From an uncultured bacterium (lineage in GTDB: Bacteria; Bacillota; Clostridia; Oscillospirales; Oscillospiraceae): 64,000 nucleotides of DNA. Of this stretch, positions 52,984 through 61,675 are shown piece after piece. Every line of letters starts with the position of its first letter. The first letter of the stretch is position 1. Both the position numbers and the translations under genes were made by a program. The notes below the pieces were generated by a model. It saw only the letters and a program-made list of their open reading frames with translations, made no database searches and was not told where the DNA came from. The stretch is taken from contig CANASS010000005.1 of the NCBI GenBank assembly GCA_947364395.1, forward strand, positions 6,146-70,145, read 5' to 3'.

Positions 52984-53556
52984 TTACTGGTAGACCTCCG
53001 GGCAGATCTCCCGGATCTTGGCCCGGATGGCCCGCAGGTCCACAAAGGTATCCGGTTTTTTCGTCGGGTCCCGAAGGAGGGCGGCGGGGTGGTAGATGGC
53101 GGTGTAAAACACCCCGCCCTTCTCCGTCCACTGGCCGTGCTCCTTGGTGATGCGGTAGTCGGGCTTGATGAGCCGCATGGCGGCAATACGCCCCAGGCAC
53201 ACCACGATCCGGGGGTGGATCAGCTCCATCTGGTCCCAGAGATAGCCGATGCAGGCGTCCTGCTCGGTGTTCAGCGGGTCCCGGTTTCTGGGCGGGCGGC
53301 ATTTGACGATGTTGGTGATGTAAAAATTCTTCTCCCGGCTCAGCCCCACAAGGGACAGCATCTCGTCCAGCAGCTGTCCGCCCCGGCCCACAAAGGGCTC
53401 CCCCTGGAGGTCTTCGTTTTCGCCGGGACCCTCGCCGATGAACATGACCCGGGCGTCCTTCGGCCCCTTTCCGAACACCACGTTGGTGCGGGTGTCCGCC
53501 AGGGCGCACTTCTGGCAGCCCATACAGCGGCGGTGTAATTCTTCCCAGTTTGGCAT
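52984..53556 (-). CDS. Family 4 uracil-DNA glycosylase (Fe-S)
   Basis: The 190-residue protein has cysteines C11, C14 and C17 near the start plus CRPPRNRDPLNTEQDAC for the [4Fe-4S] cluster, the catalytic region IGEGPGENEDLQGEPFVGRGGQLLD, and the IYHPAALLRDP motif. It removes uracil from DNA. It is monocistronic; the plus-strand T-box promoter lies ~75 bases beyond its start. Confidence 0.9.
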   Translation of the reverse strand: MPNWEELHRRCMGCQKCALADTRTNVVFGKGPKDARVMFIGEGPGENEDLQGEPFVGRGGQLLDEMLSLVGLSREKNFYITNIVKCRPPRNRDPLNTEQDACIGYLWDQMELIHPRIVVCLGRIAAMRLIKPDYRITKEHGQWTEKGGVFYTAIYHPAALLRDPTKKPDTFVDLRAIRAKIREICPEVYQ

Positions 53557-53631
53557 GGGTCCATCCCTCCTGTCCTTCCGGTTTTAGAACATTGTACCAT
53601 AGTTTTTTCCCCACGGCCAGAAAATTTTTAG

Positions 53632-53660
53632 TTGACAATGGGGTAAAATGAGTGTATGAT
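53632..53660 (+). promoter_or_regulatory. Promoter of aspS-gatCAB
   Basis: A perfect TTGACA (53632-53637) and TATGAT (53655-53660) are separated by 17 bases; start expected near 53667. Confidence 0.8.
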
Positions 53661-53666
53661 TCCCTC

Positions 53667-53947
53667 AACAAGCGAAGATTGCAAAGGCATCGACGAAGAC
53701 CGCCCCTCACGGCGTCCGACAGAGAACGCGGGCCACCGACTGAAAGCCCGCCCCGGAAAGACGAGATGGCGCAACACTTCCGAGCCGGTGGTTCGAACCC
53801 CCAGGACGGGGGCGTAGGGCCGCCCGTCCTCCCCACGTTACCGGGGCTCGAGAGAGGTCCCTTGCTGGAGGGGCAACGCGGGTGGTACCGCGGAATGATT
53901 TGATTGTTCCGTCCCGGACTGTACTTTTGTACAGTCCGGGATTTTTA
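53667..53947 (+). promoter_or_regulatory. T-box riboswitch of the aspS-gatCAB operon
   Basis: The leader has a stem I region with AGAGAA..GCGGGCC and ACTGAAAGCCCGC, and the T-box sequence AACGCGGGTGGTACCGCGG (53874-53892), ending in the terminator 53912-53946. Uncharged tRNA would pair with the GGTGGTACC bulge to favour the antiterminator. A likely specifier site is GCAACAC (53771-53777), containing AAC (Asn). Position is inferred, not folded. Confidence 0.9.
53912..53946 (+). terminator. T-box-controlled terminator
   Basis: A perfect 13-bp stem (53912-53924 with 53929-53941) is followed by TTTTTAT. Confidence 0.85.
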
Positions 53948-53994
53948 TATACAAATCTCCCCGCTGGGGAACATCCAAAACAAAAAGGAGCTGA

Positions 53995-55320
53995 ATGGTT
54001 ATGAAGTTCGTCACAGGCGAAAGCAAAAAGCCGGCCACTTATCAGGATATCGCGGAGGGCGGGCTGAATAACCGCCCGGTCTCCCTTCGCGGCGCGGTCC
54101 ACGCCCTGCGGGACATGGGGGGCGTGACCTTCCTCACCCTGCGGCTGGCCCGGGGAGCGGTACAGTGCGTGTGCCCGCCGGGCGCGCTGCCCCAGGGACT
54201 GCGGGAGGAATGCTGCGTGGAGCTGTCCGGCACCGTCCGGGGGGAGCCCCGGGCCCCCGGCGGGTTTGAGATCGCCGTGGAGTCCGTCGCCGTGCTGTCC
54301 CGGCCCGCCGCCCCCATGCCCGTGTCCCTGGGCAAAAGAAGGCTGGACCTCCATCTGGACACCGAGCTTCCCTTGCGGCCCGTCGTCCTCCGCCATCCCA
54401 GGGAGCGGGCAGTGTTCAAAATTCAGGAGGGGTTGGTTCGGGCCTTCCGGGATTACCTCACCGGGGAGGGGTTCACCGAGATCCACACCCCTAAAATCGT
54501 CCACGCCGGGGCGGAAGGGGGCTCAAACATCTTCAAGCTGGACTATTTCGGCAAAAAAGCCTGTCTGACCCAGTCCCCCCAGCTCTACAAGCAGACTATG
54601 GCAGGGGTGTTCCATCGGGTCTTTGAGGTGGGCCCCGTGTTCCGGGCGGAGAAGCACGCCACCCCCCGGCATCTTAACGAGTACACCGGGCTGGACTTCG
54701 AGATGGGGTATATTGATTCCTTCTACGACATCATTGAGATGGAGGCGGGATATCTCCGCCATGCCATGGCGCTGCTGGCCCGGGAGTACCGCCTGGAGCT
54801 GGACCTGCTGGGCGTGGAGCTTCCCGCTATGGACCAGATCCCCTGCCTGCGGTTTGACGCCGCAAAGCGGCTGGCGGCGGAAAAGTACGGCTGTCAGATC
54901 CGGGACCCCTACGACCTGGAGCCGGAGGAGGAGGCCCGCATTGGGCAGTACGTCAAGGAGGAGCTGGACAGCGATTTTGTGTTCGTCACCCACTACCCGT
55001 CAAAAAAGCGGCCCTTCTACGCCATGGACGACCCAGACGACGCCAGGTACACCCTGTCTTTCGACCTGCTGTTCCGGGGGCTGGAGGTGACCACCGGGGG
55101 CCAGCGGATTCACAGCTGGGCAGCCCAGACGGCCAAGATGGAGGCCCGGGGCATGGACCCGGCGGAATTTGAAAGTTATCTTATGATCCACAGGCACGGC
55201 ATGCCTCCCCATGGCGGGCTGGGCATTGGCCTGGAGCGGCTGACCATGCAGCTGTGCGGGCTGGACAACATTCGCTATGCCAGCCTCTTCCCCCGGGACC
55301 GCACCCGTATGGTGCCCTGA
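53995..55320 (+). CDS. aspS: Aspartyl-tRNA synthetase, archaeal-type, probably non-discriminating
   Basis: The 441-residue class II synthetase lacks the GAD insertion of normal bacterial AspRS (~590 aa) and matches the short archaeal type (often called AspS2). It has an N-terminal OB fold (~25-110), motif 2 around FEVGPVFRAEKHATPRHLNEYTG, and motif 3 GGLGIGLERLTM. Sitting with gatCAB, it likely charges both tRNA-Asp and tRNA-Asn with Asp, the latter then amidated by GatCAB. ATG 53995 is used; ATG 54001 is an alternative with better spacing from AAAAAGGAG. The discriminating residues were not checked. Confidence 0.9.
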   Translation: MVMKFVTGESKKPATYQDIAEGGLNNRPVSLRGAVHALRDMGGVTFLTLRLARGAVQCVCPPGALPQGLREECCVELSGTVRGEPRAPGGFEIAVESVAVLSRPAAPMPVSLGKRRLDLHLDTELPLRPVVLRHPRERAVFKIQEGLVRAFRDYLTGEGFTEIHTPKIVHAGAEGGSNIFKLDYFGKKACLTQSPQLYKQTMAGVFHRVFEVGPVFRAEKHATPRHLNEYTGLDFEMGYIDSFYDIIEMEAGYLRHAMALLAREYRLELDLLGVELPAMDQIPCLRFDAAKRLAAEKYGCQIRDPYDLEPEEEARIGQYVKEELDSDFVFVTHYPSKKRPFYAMDDPDDARYTLSFDLLFRGLEVTTGGQRIHSWAAQTAKMEARGMDPAEFESYLMIHRHGMPPHGGLGIGLERLTMQLCGLDNIRYASLFPRDRTRMVP

Positions 55321-55345
55321 CCTACTTTTTCTTGTAAGAAAAAGT
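55321..55345 (+). repeat. Palindrome at the end of aspS
   Basis: An A/T-rich palindrome (CCTACTTTTTCTTgtaAGAAAAAGTAGG; right arm running to 55348) lies immediately after the aspS stop. Its conserved tail opens the tandem repeat that follows. Confidence 0.7.
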
Positions 55346-55683
55346 AGGCAAAAAGAACTTTTAAACCGTTACCTCCGTGCAGGTTATCCCACATGATGCG
55401 TCGGCAACTTACCTTTATATGTCTGTTAGAGCAGGCAAAAGAACTTTTAAACCGTTACCTCCGTGCAGGTTATCCCACATGATGCGTCGGCAACTTACCT
55501 TTGATGTGTCTGCTAAAGCAGGCAAAAAGAACTTTTAGACCGTTACCATCGTACAGGTTATCCCTCGTGCTGCGCCGGCAACAAACCTTTATATGTCTGT
55601 TAGAGCAGGCAAAAAGAACTTTTAGACCCTTACTGTCGTGCAGGTCATCCCACATGCCGCCCTGGCGGCAAACTTCTAATTGA
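55346..55683 (+). repeat. 87-bp tandem repeat, about 3.8 copies
   Basis: Units begin at 55346, 55433, 55520 and 55607 (AGGCAAAAAGAACTTTTA...), an exact 87-base period. The first three are nearly identical; the last is partial. Each unit starts with the same tail motif that follows other genes in the window, then CCGTTACC, GTGCAGGTTATCCC and CTTTATATGTCTG-like segments. It fills the gap between aspS and gatC. Stop-free frames occur (87 = 29 codons), but no ribosome site supports a gene. Confidence 0.9.
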
Positions 55684-55698
55684 TAAGGAGAGATTCTC

Positions 55699-55986
55699 AT
55701 GAACATCGGCATGGATATGGTGGACTATATCGCGGAGTTGTCCCGGTTGGAGCTCCAGGCCGGCGAAAAGCAGGCCATGACCGCCCAATTGGAGCAGATC
55801 ATCGCCTATATGGACGTGCTGAACAAGCTGGACACCACCGGCGTGGAGCCCATGAGCCACGTGTTCCCGGTGAAAAACGTACTGCGGGAGGACCAGGTGT
55901 CCCCGTCCCAGGACCGGGCGGCGCTGCTGGCCGGTTCGCCCGCAGGGGACAAGGAAGCCTTCTTGGTGCCCAAGGCTGTGGAATAA
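55699..55986 (+). CDS. gatC: Glutamyl/aspartyl-tRNA amidotransferase subunit C
   Basis: The 95-residue protein shows VDYIAELSRLELQAGEK and LDTTGVEPMSHVFPVKNVLREDQV, the GatC signature. GatC bridges GatA and GatB. AAGGAGA lies 8 bases upstream, and the tandem repeat precedes it. A 103-base gap without a gene leads to gatA. Confidence 0.95.
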   Translation: MNIGMDMVDYIAELSRLELQAGEKQAMTAQLEQIIAYMDVLNKLDTTGVEPMSHVFPVKNVLREDQVSPSQDRAALLAGSPAGDKEAFLVPKAVE

Positions 55987-56089
55987 CTTCCTTGTGTTAA
56001 AAAAGAACTTCGATTTGCCGCCAACGCGGCGGACATCAGACGGTTTTCACAGGACAGCGAAAGCAATTGAAAGATGGGGAGAACAGACT

Positions 56090-57556
56090 ATGACATTGAG
56101 AGATTTGACCGCCCTGGAACTGGGCGCGGCCATCAAAGGGGGAGAGGTGTCCGTCAAAGAGGCCGTCCAGGCGGCGCTGGACCAGATTTCCACCCAGGAT
56201 GACAAACTGAACGCCTTTATCACCGTCACCGGCCGGCGGGCGCTGGACCGGGCGGAAAAATTACATGCCGGGGTCAGGGACGCCGAAAGCCCCCTCTACG
56301 GCGTGCCCATGGCCCTCAAGGACAATATCTGCACCAAGGGGATCAGAACCACCTGCGCCTCCAAAATTTTGGGGAATTTTGCGCCCCCCTATGATGCCAC
56401 GGCGGCAGAGCGGCTGGAGCGGGCGGGGGCGGTGTCCCTGGGCAAGCTGAACATGGACGAGTTCGCCATGGGCTCCACCTCGGAGACCTCCTTCTACGGC
56501 CCGGTCCGCAACCCCTGGGACCTGGAGCGGGTCCCAGGGGGGTCCTCCGGCGGCGCGGCGGCGGCTGTGGCGGCGGGTATGGGCTGGTACGCCGTGGGCT
56601 CGGACACCGGCGGGTCTATCCGCCAGCCCGCCTCCTACTGCGGTGTCACCGGCATGAAGCCCACCTACGGCGCCGTGTCCCGGTACGGGCTCATCGCCTA
56701 CGCCTCCTCTCTGGACCAGATCGGCCCCCTGTGCCGGGACGCGGCGGACTGCGCCGCCGTGCTGGACGCCCTCATGGGCCGGGACCCCAGGGACGGCACC
56801 AGCCTGGACGGCAGGTACGGCTGTCTGCTGGCGGAGCTGAGCGGCGATATCCGGGGGATGAAAATCGGCCTGCCCGTGGACTGCTATGGGGAGGGCTTGG
56901 ACGGAGAGGTAAAAGCCGCCGTGCTGGCCGCGGCCTGTGTGCTGAAAGACCGGGGCGCGGAGATCGTAGAGCTGTCCTTCCCGGTGATGGAGTACGTGGT
57001 CCCCGCCTATTATATCATTGCCGCCGCCGAGGCCTCCTCCAACCTGTCCCGGTTTGACGGGGTGAAATACGGCTGGCGGGCGGCGGAGTACGATGGGTTG
57101 ACGGACCTGTACCGCAAAACCCGCACCCAGGGTTTCGGCGCGGAGGTGAAGCGGCGCATCCTGCTGGGGACCTTCGTGCTGTCCTCCGGGTATTATGACG
57201 CCTACTACAAAAAAGCGCTCCAGGTGAAGGCCGTGGTCAAGGAAGCCTTTGACCAGGCGTTCCAGCGGTGCGGCCTGCTTCTGACCCCCGTGGCCCCCGC
57301 CACCGCGCCCAGGCTGGGCGAGAGCCTGTCCGACCCCCTGCAAATGTATCTCAGCGATGTCTATACCGTGTCCGTCAACCTGGCGGGCCTGCCGGGGCTG
57401 TCCATGCCCTGCGGGTTCGACTCCAAGGGCCTGCCCATCGGGGCCCAGCTCGTCGGCCCCCACTTCGGGGAGGGCAGGCTGCTCAACGCCGCCCACGCGT
57501 TCCAGCAGGACACCGGCTATCACAAGCGCGCCCCGAAAGGAGGGGACTTGGCATGA
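56090..57556 (+). CDS. gatA: Glutamyl/aspartyl-tRNA amidotransferase subunit A
   Basis: The 488-residue amidase has KDNICTKG (catalytic Lys), [15 protein letters not shown] and [12 protein letters not shown] (Ser-cis-Ser-Lys triad), standard for GatA. It releases ammonia from glutamine for the GatB step. ATG 56090 follows GGGGAGAACAG; the frame extends 32 codons upstream without conserved sequence. Its stop overlaps the start of a 29-codon frame that repeats the gatB start. Confidence 0.95.
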   Translation: MTLRDLTALELGAAIKGGEVSVKEAVQAALDQISTQDDKLNAFITVTGRRALDRAEKLHAGVRDAESPLYGVPMALKDNICTKGIRTTCASKILGNFAPPYDATAAERLERAGAVSLGKLNMDEFAMGSTSETSFYGPVRNPWDLERVPGGSSGGAAAAVAAGMGWYAVGSDTGGSIRQPASYCGVTGMKPTYGAVSRYGLIAYASSLDQIGPLCRDAADCAAVLDALMGRDPRDGTSLDGRYGCLLAELSGDIRGMKIGLPVDCYGEGLDGEVKAAVLAAACVLKDRGAEIVELSFPVMEYVVPAYYIIAAAEASSNLSRFDGVKYGWRAAEYDGLTDLYRKTRTQGFGAEVKRRILLGTFVLSSGYYDAYYKKALQVKAVVKEAFDQAFQRCGLLLTPVAPATAPRLGESLSDPLQMYLSDVYTVSVNLAGLPGLSMPCGFDSKGLPIGAQLVGPHFGEGRLLNAAHAFQQDTGYHKRAPKGGDLA

Positions 57557-57642
57557 CCTGGGGGACCATCATCGGCCTTGTCCGCACCCATTCCCCCCGT
57601 CAGGGGGAAATGGCGAACACAGAAGGGAGGTATGCGGCATGA
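57553..57642 (+). CDS. 29-codon leader frame duplicating the gatB start
   Basis: The frame starts with ATG overlapping the gatA stop (ATGA) and ends with TGA overlapping the gatB start (ATGA). Its first nine codons (MTWGTIIGL) copy the gatB start (MTWETVIGL) 86 bases downstream. The inserted part contains the hairpin CCCATTCCCCC/GGGGGAAATGG (57588-57614). AAAGGAGGGG before it is a good ribosome site. Ribosomes leaving gatA would probably translate it and hand over to gatB. The peptide's own function, if any, is unknown. Confidence 0.6.
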   Translation: MTWGTIIGLVRTHSPRQGEMANTEGRYAA

Positions 57643-59069
57643 CCTGGGAAACCGTGATCGGCCTGGAGACCCACGTGGAGCTGGCCACCAGAACCAAGAT
57701 ATTCTGCTCCTGCACCACCGAATTCGGAGGGGACCCCAACACCCACTGCTGCCCGGTGTGCACCGGGATGCCGGGGACCCTGCCCGTGCTGAACAAAAAA
57801 GTGCTGGAGTTCGCCGTCAAGGCCGGACTGGCCCTGAACTGCTCCATCACCCGGTACAGCAGGTTCGACCGCAAAAACTACTTTTACCCCGACCTGCCCA
57901 AGGCGTACCAGATTTCCCAGCTCTACCTGCCCATCGCCCGGGACGGGGCGGTGTCCATCCATACGGACGCCGGAGACAAGACTATCCGCATCCACGAGCT
58001 CCACATGGAGGAGGACGCGGGCAAGCTGGTCCACGACCCCTGGGCCGACCAGACCAGGGCGGACTACAACCGCTGCGGGGTGCCCCTCATCGAGATCGTC
58101 ACTGAGCCTGATTTCCGCTCGGCGGACGAGGTGATCGCCTACCTGGAAAAGCTGAAGGAGACGTTGGCGTATCTGGGGGTGTCCGACTGCAAGATGCAGG
58201 AGGGCTCCCTGCGGTGCGACGTGAACCTGTCCGTCCGGCCCCTGGGCAGCCGGACGCTGGGCACCCGGACGGAGATGAAGAATCTCAGCTCCTTCAAGGC
58301 CATCGCCCGGGCCGTGGACTATGAGGCCGGACGGCAGATCGAGCTCATCCAGGAGGGAAAGCAAGTGGTCCAGGAGACCCGCCGCTGGGACGAGAACAAG
58401 GACGCCTCCTACGCCATGCGCTCCAAGGAGAACGCCCAGGACTACCGCTACTTCCCCGAGCCGGACATTCCCCCCATCGAGCTGTCGGAAGAGTACCTGG
58501 AGAGCCTGCGCGCCGCCCAGCCCGAGCTGGCGGAGGCCAAGCGGAAGCGCTATCAGGCCCAATTCGGCCTTCCGGAGTACGACTGCCGGATGATTACCTC
58601 CGACAGCGCCCTGGCGGCCTTCTTTGAGGGGCTGACGGCCCTGGGCACGCCTCCCAAGCAGGGGGCCAACTGGATCATGGGGGAGGTGCTGGGGGCGCTG
58701 TCCGCCCGGGGACTGGAACCCAAGGCCATGAAGCTCACACCTCCCACCCTGGCCCGGCTCATCGCCCTGGTGGGGGAGGGAGCGCTGAACCGCAACACCG
58801 CCGTCAAGGTGTTTGAGGCCGTTTTCGACACAGACGCCGACGTGGACGCCTACGTCAAAACCCACGGCCTGGAGCAGGTTAACGACGACGGTCTGGTGCG
58901 GGAGATCTGCGCCAAGGTGCTGGCCGCCAATCCCCAATCCGCCGCCGACTACAGGGGCGGCAAAGAAAAGGCCTTCGGCTTTCTGGTTGGCCGGGTCATG
59001 GGTGAGCTGAAGGGCAGGGCCAATCCCAAGCGCGTGAACGCCATTTTAAAAGAACTGCTGGGGCAGTAA
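57639..59069 (+). CDS. gatB: Glutamyl/aspartyl-tRNA amidotransferase subunit B
   Basis: The 476-residue protein opens TWETVIGLETHVELATRTKIFCSC with zinc-site cysteines (CSC..CCPVC), then FDRKNYFYPDLPKAYQIS and a C-terminal tRNA-binding YqeY-like domain (~330-476). It phosphorylates and amidates misacylated Asp-tRNA-Asn or Glu-tRNA-Gln. AGAAGGGAGG precedes the start. It is the last gene of the operon, followed by a hairpin (59080-59112). Confidence 0.95.
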   Translation: MTWETVIGLETHVELATRTKIFCSCTTEFGGDPNTHCCPVCTGMPGTLPVLNKKVLEFAVKAGLALNCSITRYSRFDRKNYFYPDLPKAYQISQLYLPIARDGAVSIHTDAGDKTIRIHELHMEEDAGKLVHDPWADQTRADYNRCGVPLIEIVTEPDFRSADEVIAYLEKLKETLAYLGVSDCKMQEGSLRCDVNLSVRPLGSRTLGTRTEMKNLSSFKAIARAVDYEAGRQIELIQEGKQVVQETRRWDENKDASYAMRSKENAQDYRYFPEPDIPPIELSEEYLESLRAAQPELAEAKRKRYQAQFGLPEYDCRMITSDSALAAFFEGLTALGTPPKQGANWIMGEVLGALSARGLEPKAMKLTPPTLARLIALVGEGALNRNTAVKVFEAVFDTDADVDAYVKTHGLEQVNDDGLVREICAKVLAANPQSAADYRGGKEKAFGFLVGRVMGELKGRANPKRVNAILKELLGQ

Positions 59070-59079
59070 AAACCGCCGC

Positions 59080-59120
59080 CCGGGAAGGGGCATGCCGTCC
59101 TCTTCCCGGGCGCGCTTGAA
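59080..59120 (+). terminator. Hairpin ending the gatB transcript
   Basis: A GC stem (GCCGCCCGGGAAG..CTTCCCGGGCGCGC) is followed by a weak TTGAATTTT. The rest of the gap to 59230 shows no gene. Confidence 0.6.
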
Positions 59121-59230
59121 TTTTGCGGGAGATTCACTTGCCTGTTCCAGCAATTCTGCGCCGTTATTCTCCTGGTGTTTGGAGTTTTCTGGAAACCGAG
59201 CTTTTCAAAGTGAAAACTGTCCGTTTTTTC

Positions 59231-59259
59231 TTGCACTTTCAGCACTTTTATTATATACT
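59231..59259 (+). promoter_or_regulatory. Promoter of the alanine symporter gene
   Basis: TTGCAC (59231-59236) and TATACT (59254-59259) are separated by 17 bases, 36 bases before the GTG start. Confidence 0.65.
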
Positions 59260-59295
59260 GCGTTAGAGTATCTTTGAGAAAAGAGGGGGATTCCC

Positions 59296-60861
59296 GTGTT
59301 TGAACTTTTCCGCAACCTGCCCGCGCTGGCGCTGGCGGCGGACCCGGTCGGGCAGCTTACGCCGCTCGATGCCATCGCCAGCATCAATAAGTTCCTCAAC
59401 AACATCGTCTGGGGCTGGCCCGCCCTGATCCTGCTGGCCTTTGTGGGCGTGTTCATGACCTGCCGCACAAAATTTTTCCAGATCAGCCATTTCGGCCACT
59501 GGATGAAGCAGACCATCGGCTCCATCTTCCACAAGGAGGTGTCCGGCCACACCCAGGACCAATCCATCTCCCAGTTCCAATCCCTGTGCACCGCCCTGGC
59601 GGCCACCGTGGGCACGGGCAACATCGTGGGGGTGGCGGGGGCCATCATGGCGGGCGGTCCCGGGGCCGTGTTCTGGATGTGGCTCATTGCCTTTTTCGGC
59701 ATGATGACCAGCTACGCGGAAAACGTGCTGGGCATCTTCTACCGCCGGAAAAACTCCGCCGGGGAGTGGTCCGGTGGAGCCATGTACTACCTCCGGGACG
59801 GCCTGGGGTCCAAAAAGGGCTGCAAGACCCTGGGCTTGGCGCTGGCGGTGCTGTTCTCCGCGCTGTGCTTCCTGGCCTCCTTCGGCATCGGAAACATGAC
59901 CCAGATCAACTCCATCTCCGGCAATATGAAGTCGGTGTTCGGCGTTCCCACCTGGGTCACCGGCCTTGCCGTCGTCATTCTGGCCGGTCTGGTGATCCTG
60001 GGGGGCCTCAAGCGCATCGCCTCCGTCACCGAGAAAATCGTCCCCTTCATGGTCATTTTGTATATTGCCGGCTCCGTCGCCATCTTCTGCCTTAACATAT
60101 CCATGACCGGCCCGGTATTTAAAGCCATCTTCAGCCGCGCGTTCTCCCTGGAGGCCGCCGCCGGCGGCGCCGCGGGCACCGTCATGAAGCTGGCCATCGA
60201 GCAGGGCATGAAGCGGGGCGTGTTCTCCAATGAAGCGGGCCTTGGCTCCTCGGTCATGGCCAACTCCAGCTCCAACGTGAAGGAGCCGGTGCGCCAGGGC
60301 ATGTGGGGCATCTTCGAGGTGTTCGCCGACACCATCATCGTGTGCACCCTCACCGCTTTCTCCGTGCTGTCCTCCGGCCTTGTGGACCTGGAAACCGGCC
60401 TCACCACGGCGGCCTACAACGGCACGGAGCTGTCCGGCGCTAATCTGGTGGGCACCGTGTTCTCCATACACTTCGGCTTCGCCGGGGCGGCCTTTGTGGC
60501 CATTTCCGTCATGCTCTTCGCCTTCTCCACCTGCCTGGGCTGGAGCCACTATGGAAGCAAGGCCTGTGAGTTTTTGTTCGGGGAGAAAATTACAAAGGTG
60601 TATCAGGCGGTCTTTGTGCTGGCCACCTTCGGCGGCGCGGTGATGGGGGAAAATCTGGCCTGGGACATCGCCGACACCCTCAACGGCATGATGATGCTGC
60701 CCAACCTGGTGGGCGTGCTGGCCCTGTCCCCGGTGGTGGCCGCCGTGACCAGAAACTACGTGGAGCGCAAGTTCCGGGGCAGCGCCGTGGAACCCATGCT
60801 GTCCAACTTTGAGGAGATTCAGAAGGAGGCCGCCGCTGCGGTGAAGGCCGGGGAGCAATAA
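59296..60861 (+). CDS. AGCS-family sodium:alanine (amino acid) symporter
   Basis: The 521-residue protein has ~10-12 membrane segments and family motifs (GTGNIVGVAGAIMAGGPGAVFWMW, SNEAGLGSSVMANSS, GWSHYGSKACEFLFG). It takes up alanine or glycine with Na+. The start is GTG 59296 behind GAGGGGG. It has its own promoter and terminator. The substrate among small amino acids is uncertain. Confidence 0.92.
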   Translation: MFELFRNLPALALAADPVGQLTPLDAIASINKFLNNIVWGWPALILLAFVGVFMTCRTKFFQISHFGHWMKQTIGSIFHKEVSGHTQDQSISQFQSLCTALAATVGTGNIVGVAGAIMAGGPGAVFWMWLIAFFGMMTSYAENVLGIFYRRKNSAGEWSGGAMYYLRDGLGSKKGCKTLGLALAVLFSALCFLASFGIGNMTQINSISGNMKSVFGVPTWVTGLAVVILAGLVILGGLKRIASVTEKIVPFMVILYIAGSVAIFCLNISMTGPVFKAIFSRAFSLEAAAGGAAGTVMKLAIEQGMKRGVFSNEAGLGSSVMANSSSNVKEPVRQGMWGIFEVFADTIIVCTLTAFSVLSSGLVDLETGLTTAAYNGTELSGANLVGTVFSIHFGFAGAAFVAISVMLFAFSTCLGWSHYGSKACEFLFGEKITKVYQAVFVLATFGGAVMGENLAWDIADTLNGMMMLPNLVGVLALSPVVAAVTRNYVERKFRGSAVEPMLSNFEEIQKEAAAAVKAGEQ

Positions 60862-60882
60862 ACACTTTGGATAACTATAAGA

Positions 60883-60917
60883 GTCCCCGCAGGCCATTGG
60901 CCTGCGGGGACCTTTTG
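60883..60917 (+). terminator. Terminator of the alanine symporter gene
   Basis: A 13-bp stem (60883-60895 with 60899-60911) is followed by CTTTTG. The 60918-61021 stretch holds nothing recognisable. Confidence 0.75.
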
Positions 60918-61021
60918 TACCATGGAGAAGGACGGTCAGCGCCGAACTATATAGCGGTAGTGGGGCATGTCTATGCCCCGATCATGCTTTATCCAGCTAC
61001 TCTGCCTCCATAGTCCCCTGT

Positions 61022-61675
61022 TCACCGCCTCCGCCGCTCTATCCAGCCCTTCCAGCCCGCGGCGGGCGGAGCCGCCTGGGGCCTGTCCGGCAGCTCGATG
61101 AAATACTTTCCCGAGGCGTTCACGATGGTGGTGTCCCCGTACTCCCTTATTCGGGGGAAATCGGGGGCGTATTGCAGGTGAACGTGTCCGTGGATCAGAT
61201 ACCGGGGCGTATACTTGTCCATCAGCTCCCGGAAGCAGGCAAAGCCCCGGTGGCAGACATCCTCCATATCCCCCAGCCCCTGGGCGGGAGAGTGGGTCAC
61301 CAGGATGTCCACGCCCCCCTTTTTCAGGGAGCGCTCCAGCTTGGAAATGCGCCGCTTCATCTGCCGCTCGCTGTACTGGTGGGGGCTTTCGTTGTACTTC
61401 ATAGACCCCCCCAGTCCCAGGATGCGGTAGCCCTTGAACTCCACCACATGGCCGTCGATGCAGTCGCACCCCTCCGGGGGCTGGTTTTCATAGCGCACGT
61501 CGTGGTTGCCGTGGACGTAGAACAGAGGCCGGTTGGCCATGGTCACCAGAAAGGTGAGGTAGGAGGCGGGCAGGTCCCCGCAGGAGATGATGGCGTCCGC
61601 CCCCTGAAGCTTATCCTTGGAGAAATAGTCCCACAGCCCCGCGTCCGGGGCGTCGGAGATCACCAGCAGCTTCAC
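61022..61675 (-). CDS. Calcineurin-like metallophosphoesterase
   Basis: The 217-residue protein has the family motifs SD..DAGLWDY (variant first motif), SCGDLPASY, VHGNHD, VTHSPAQGLGD and IHGHVH, which together give a two-metal site. It lacks a signal peptide and probably acts on an intracellular phosphodiester or nucleotide; the substrate is unknown. The start overlaps the stop of the upstream ParB-like/BMP gene by 4 bases, so the two are translationally coupled. Confidence 0.88.
   Translation of the reverse strand: MKLLVISDAPDAGLWDYFSKDKLQGADAIISCGDLPASYLTFLVTMANRPLFYVHGNHDVRYENQPPEGCDCIDGHVVEFKGYRILGLGGSMKYNESPHQYSERQMKRRISKLERSLKKGGVDILVTHSPAQGLGDMEDVCHRGFACFRELMDKYTPRYLIHGHVHLQYAPDFPRIREYGDTTIVNASGKYFIELPDRPQAAPPAAGWKGWIERRRR

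Noticed and set aside
53785..53800. GGTTCGAACCCCC looks like a tRNA T-loop
   Set aside because: It lies inside the T-box leader and no acceptor, D or anticodon stems can be built around it.
55346..55683. CRISPR array
   Set aside because: The units are adjacent 87-base repeats without unique spacers, and no cas genes are present.
55470..55712. Open frames across the 87-bp repeats on both strands
   Set aside because: They arise because 87 is a multiple of three; no ribosome site and repeat-only sequence.
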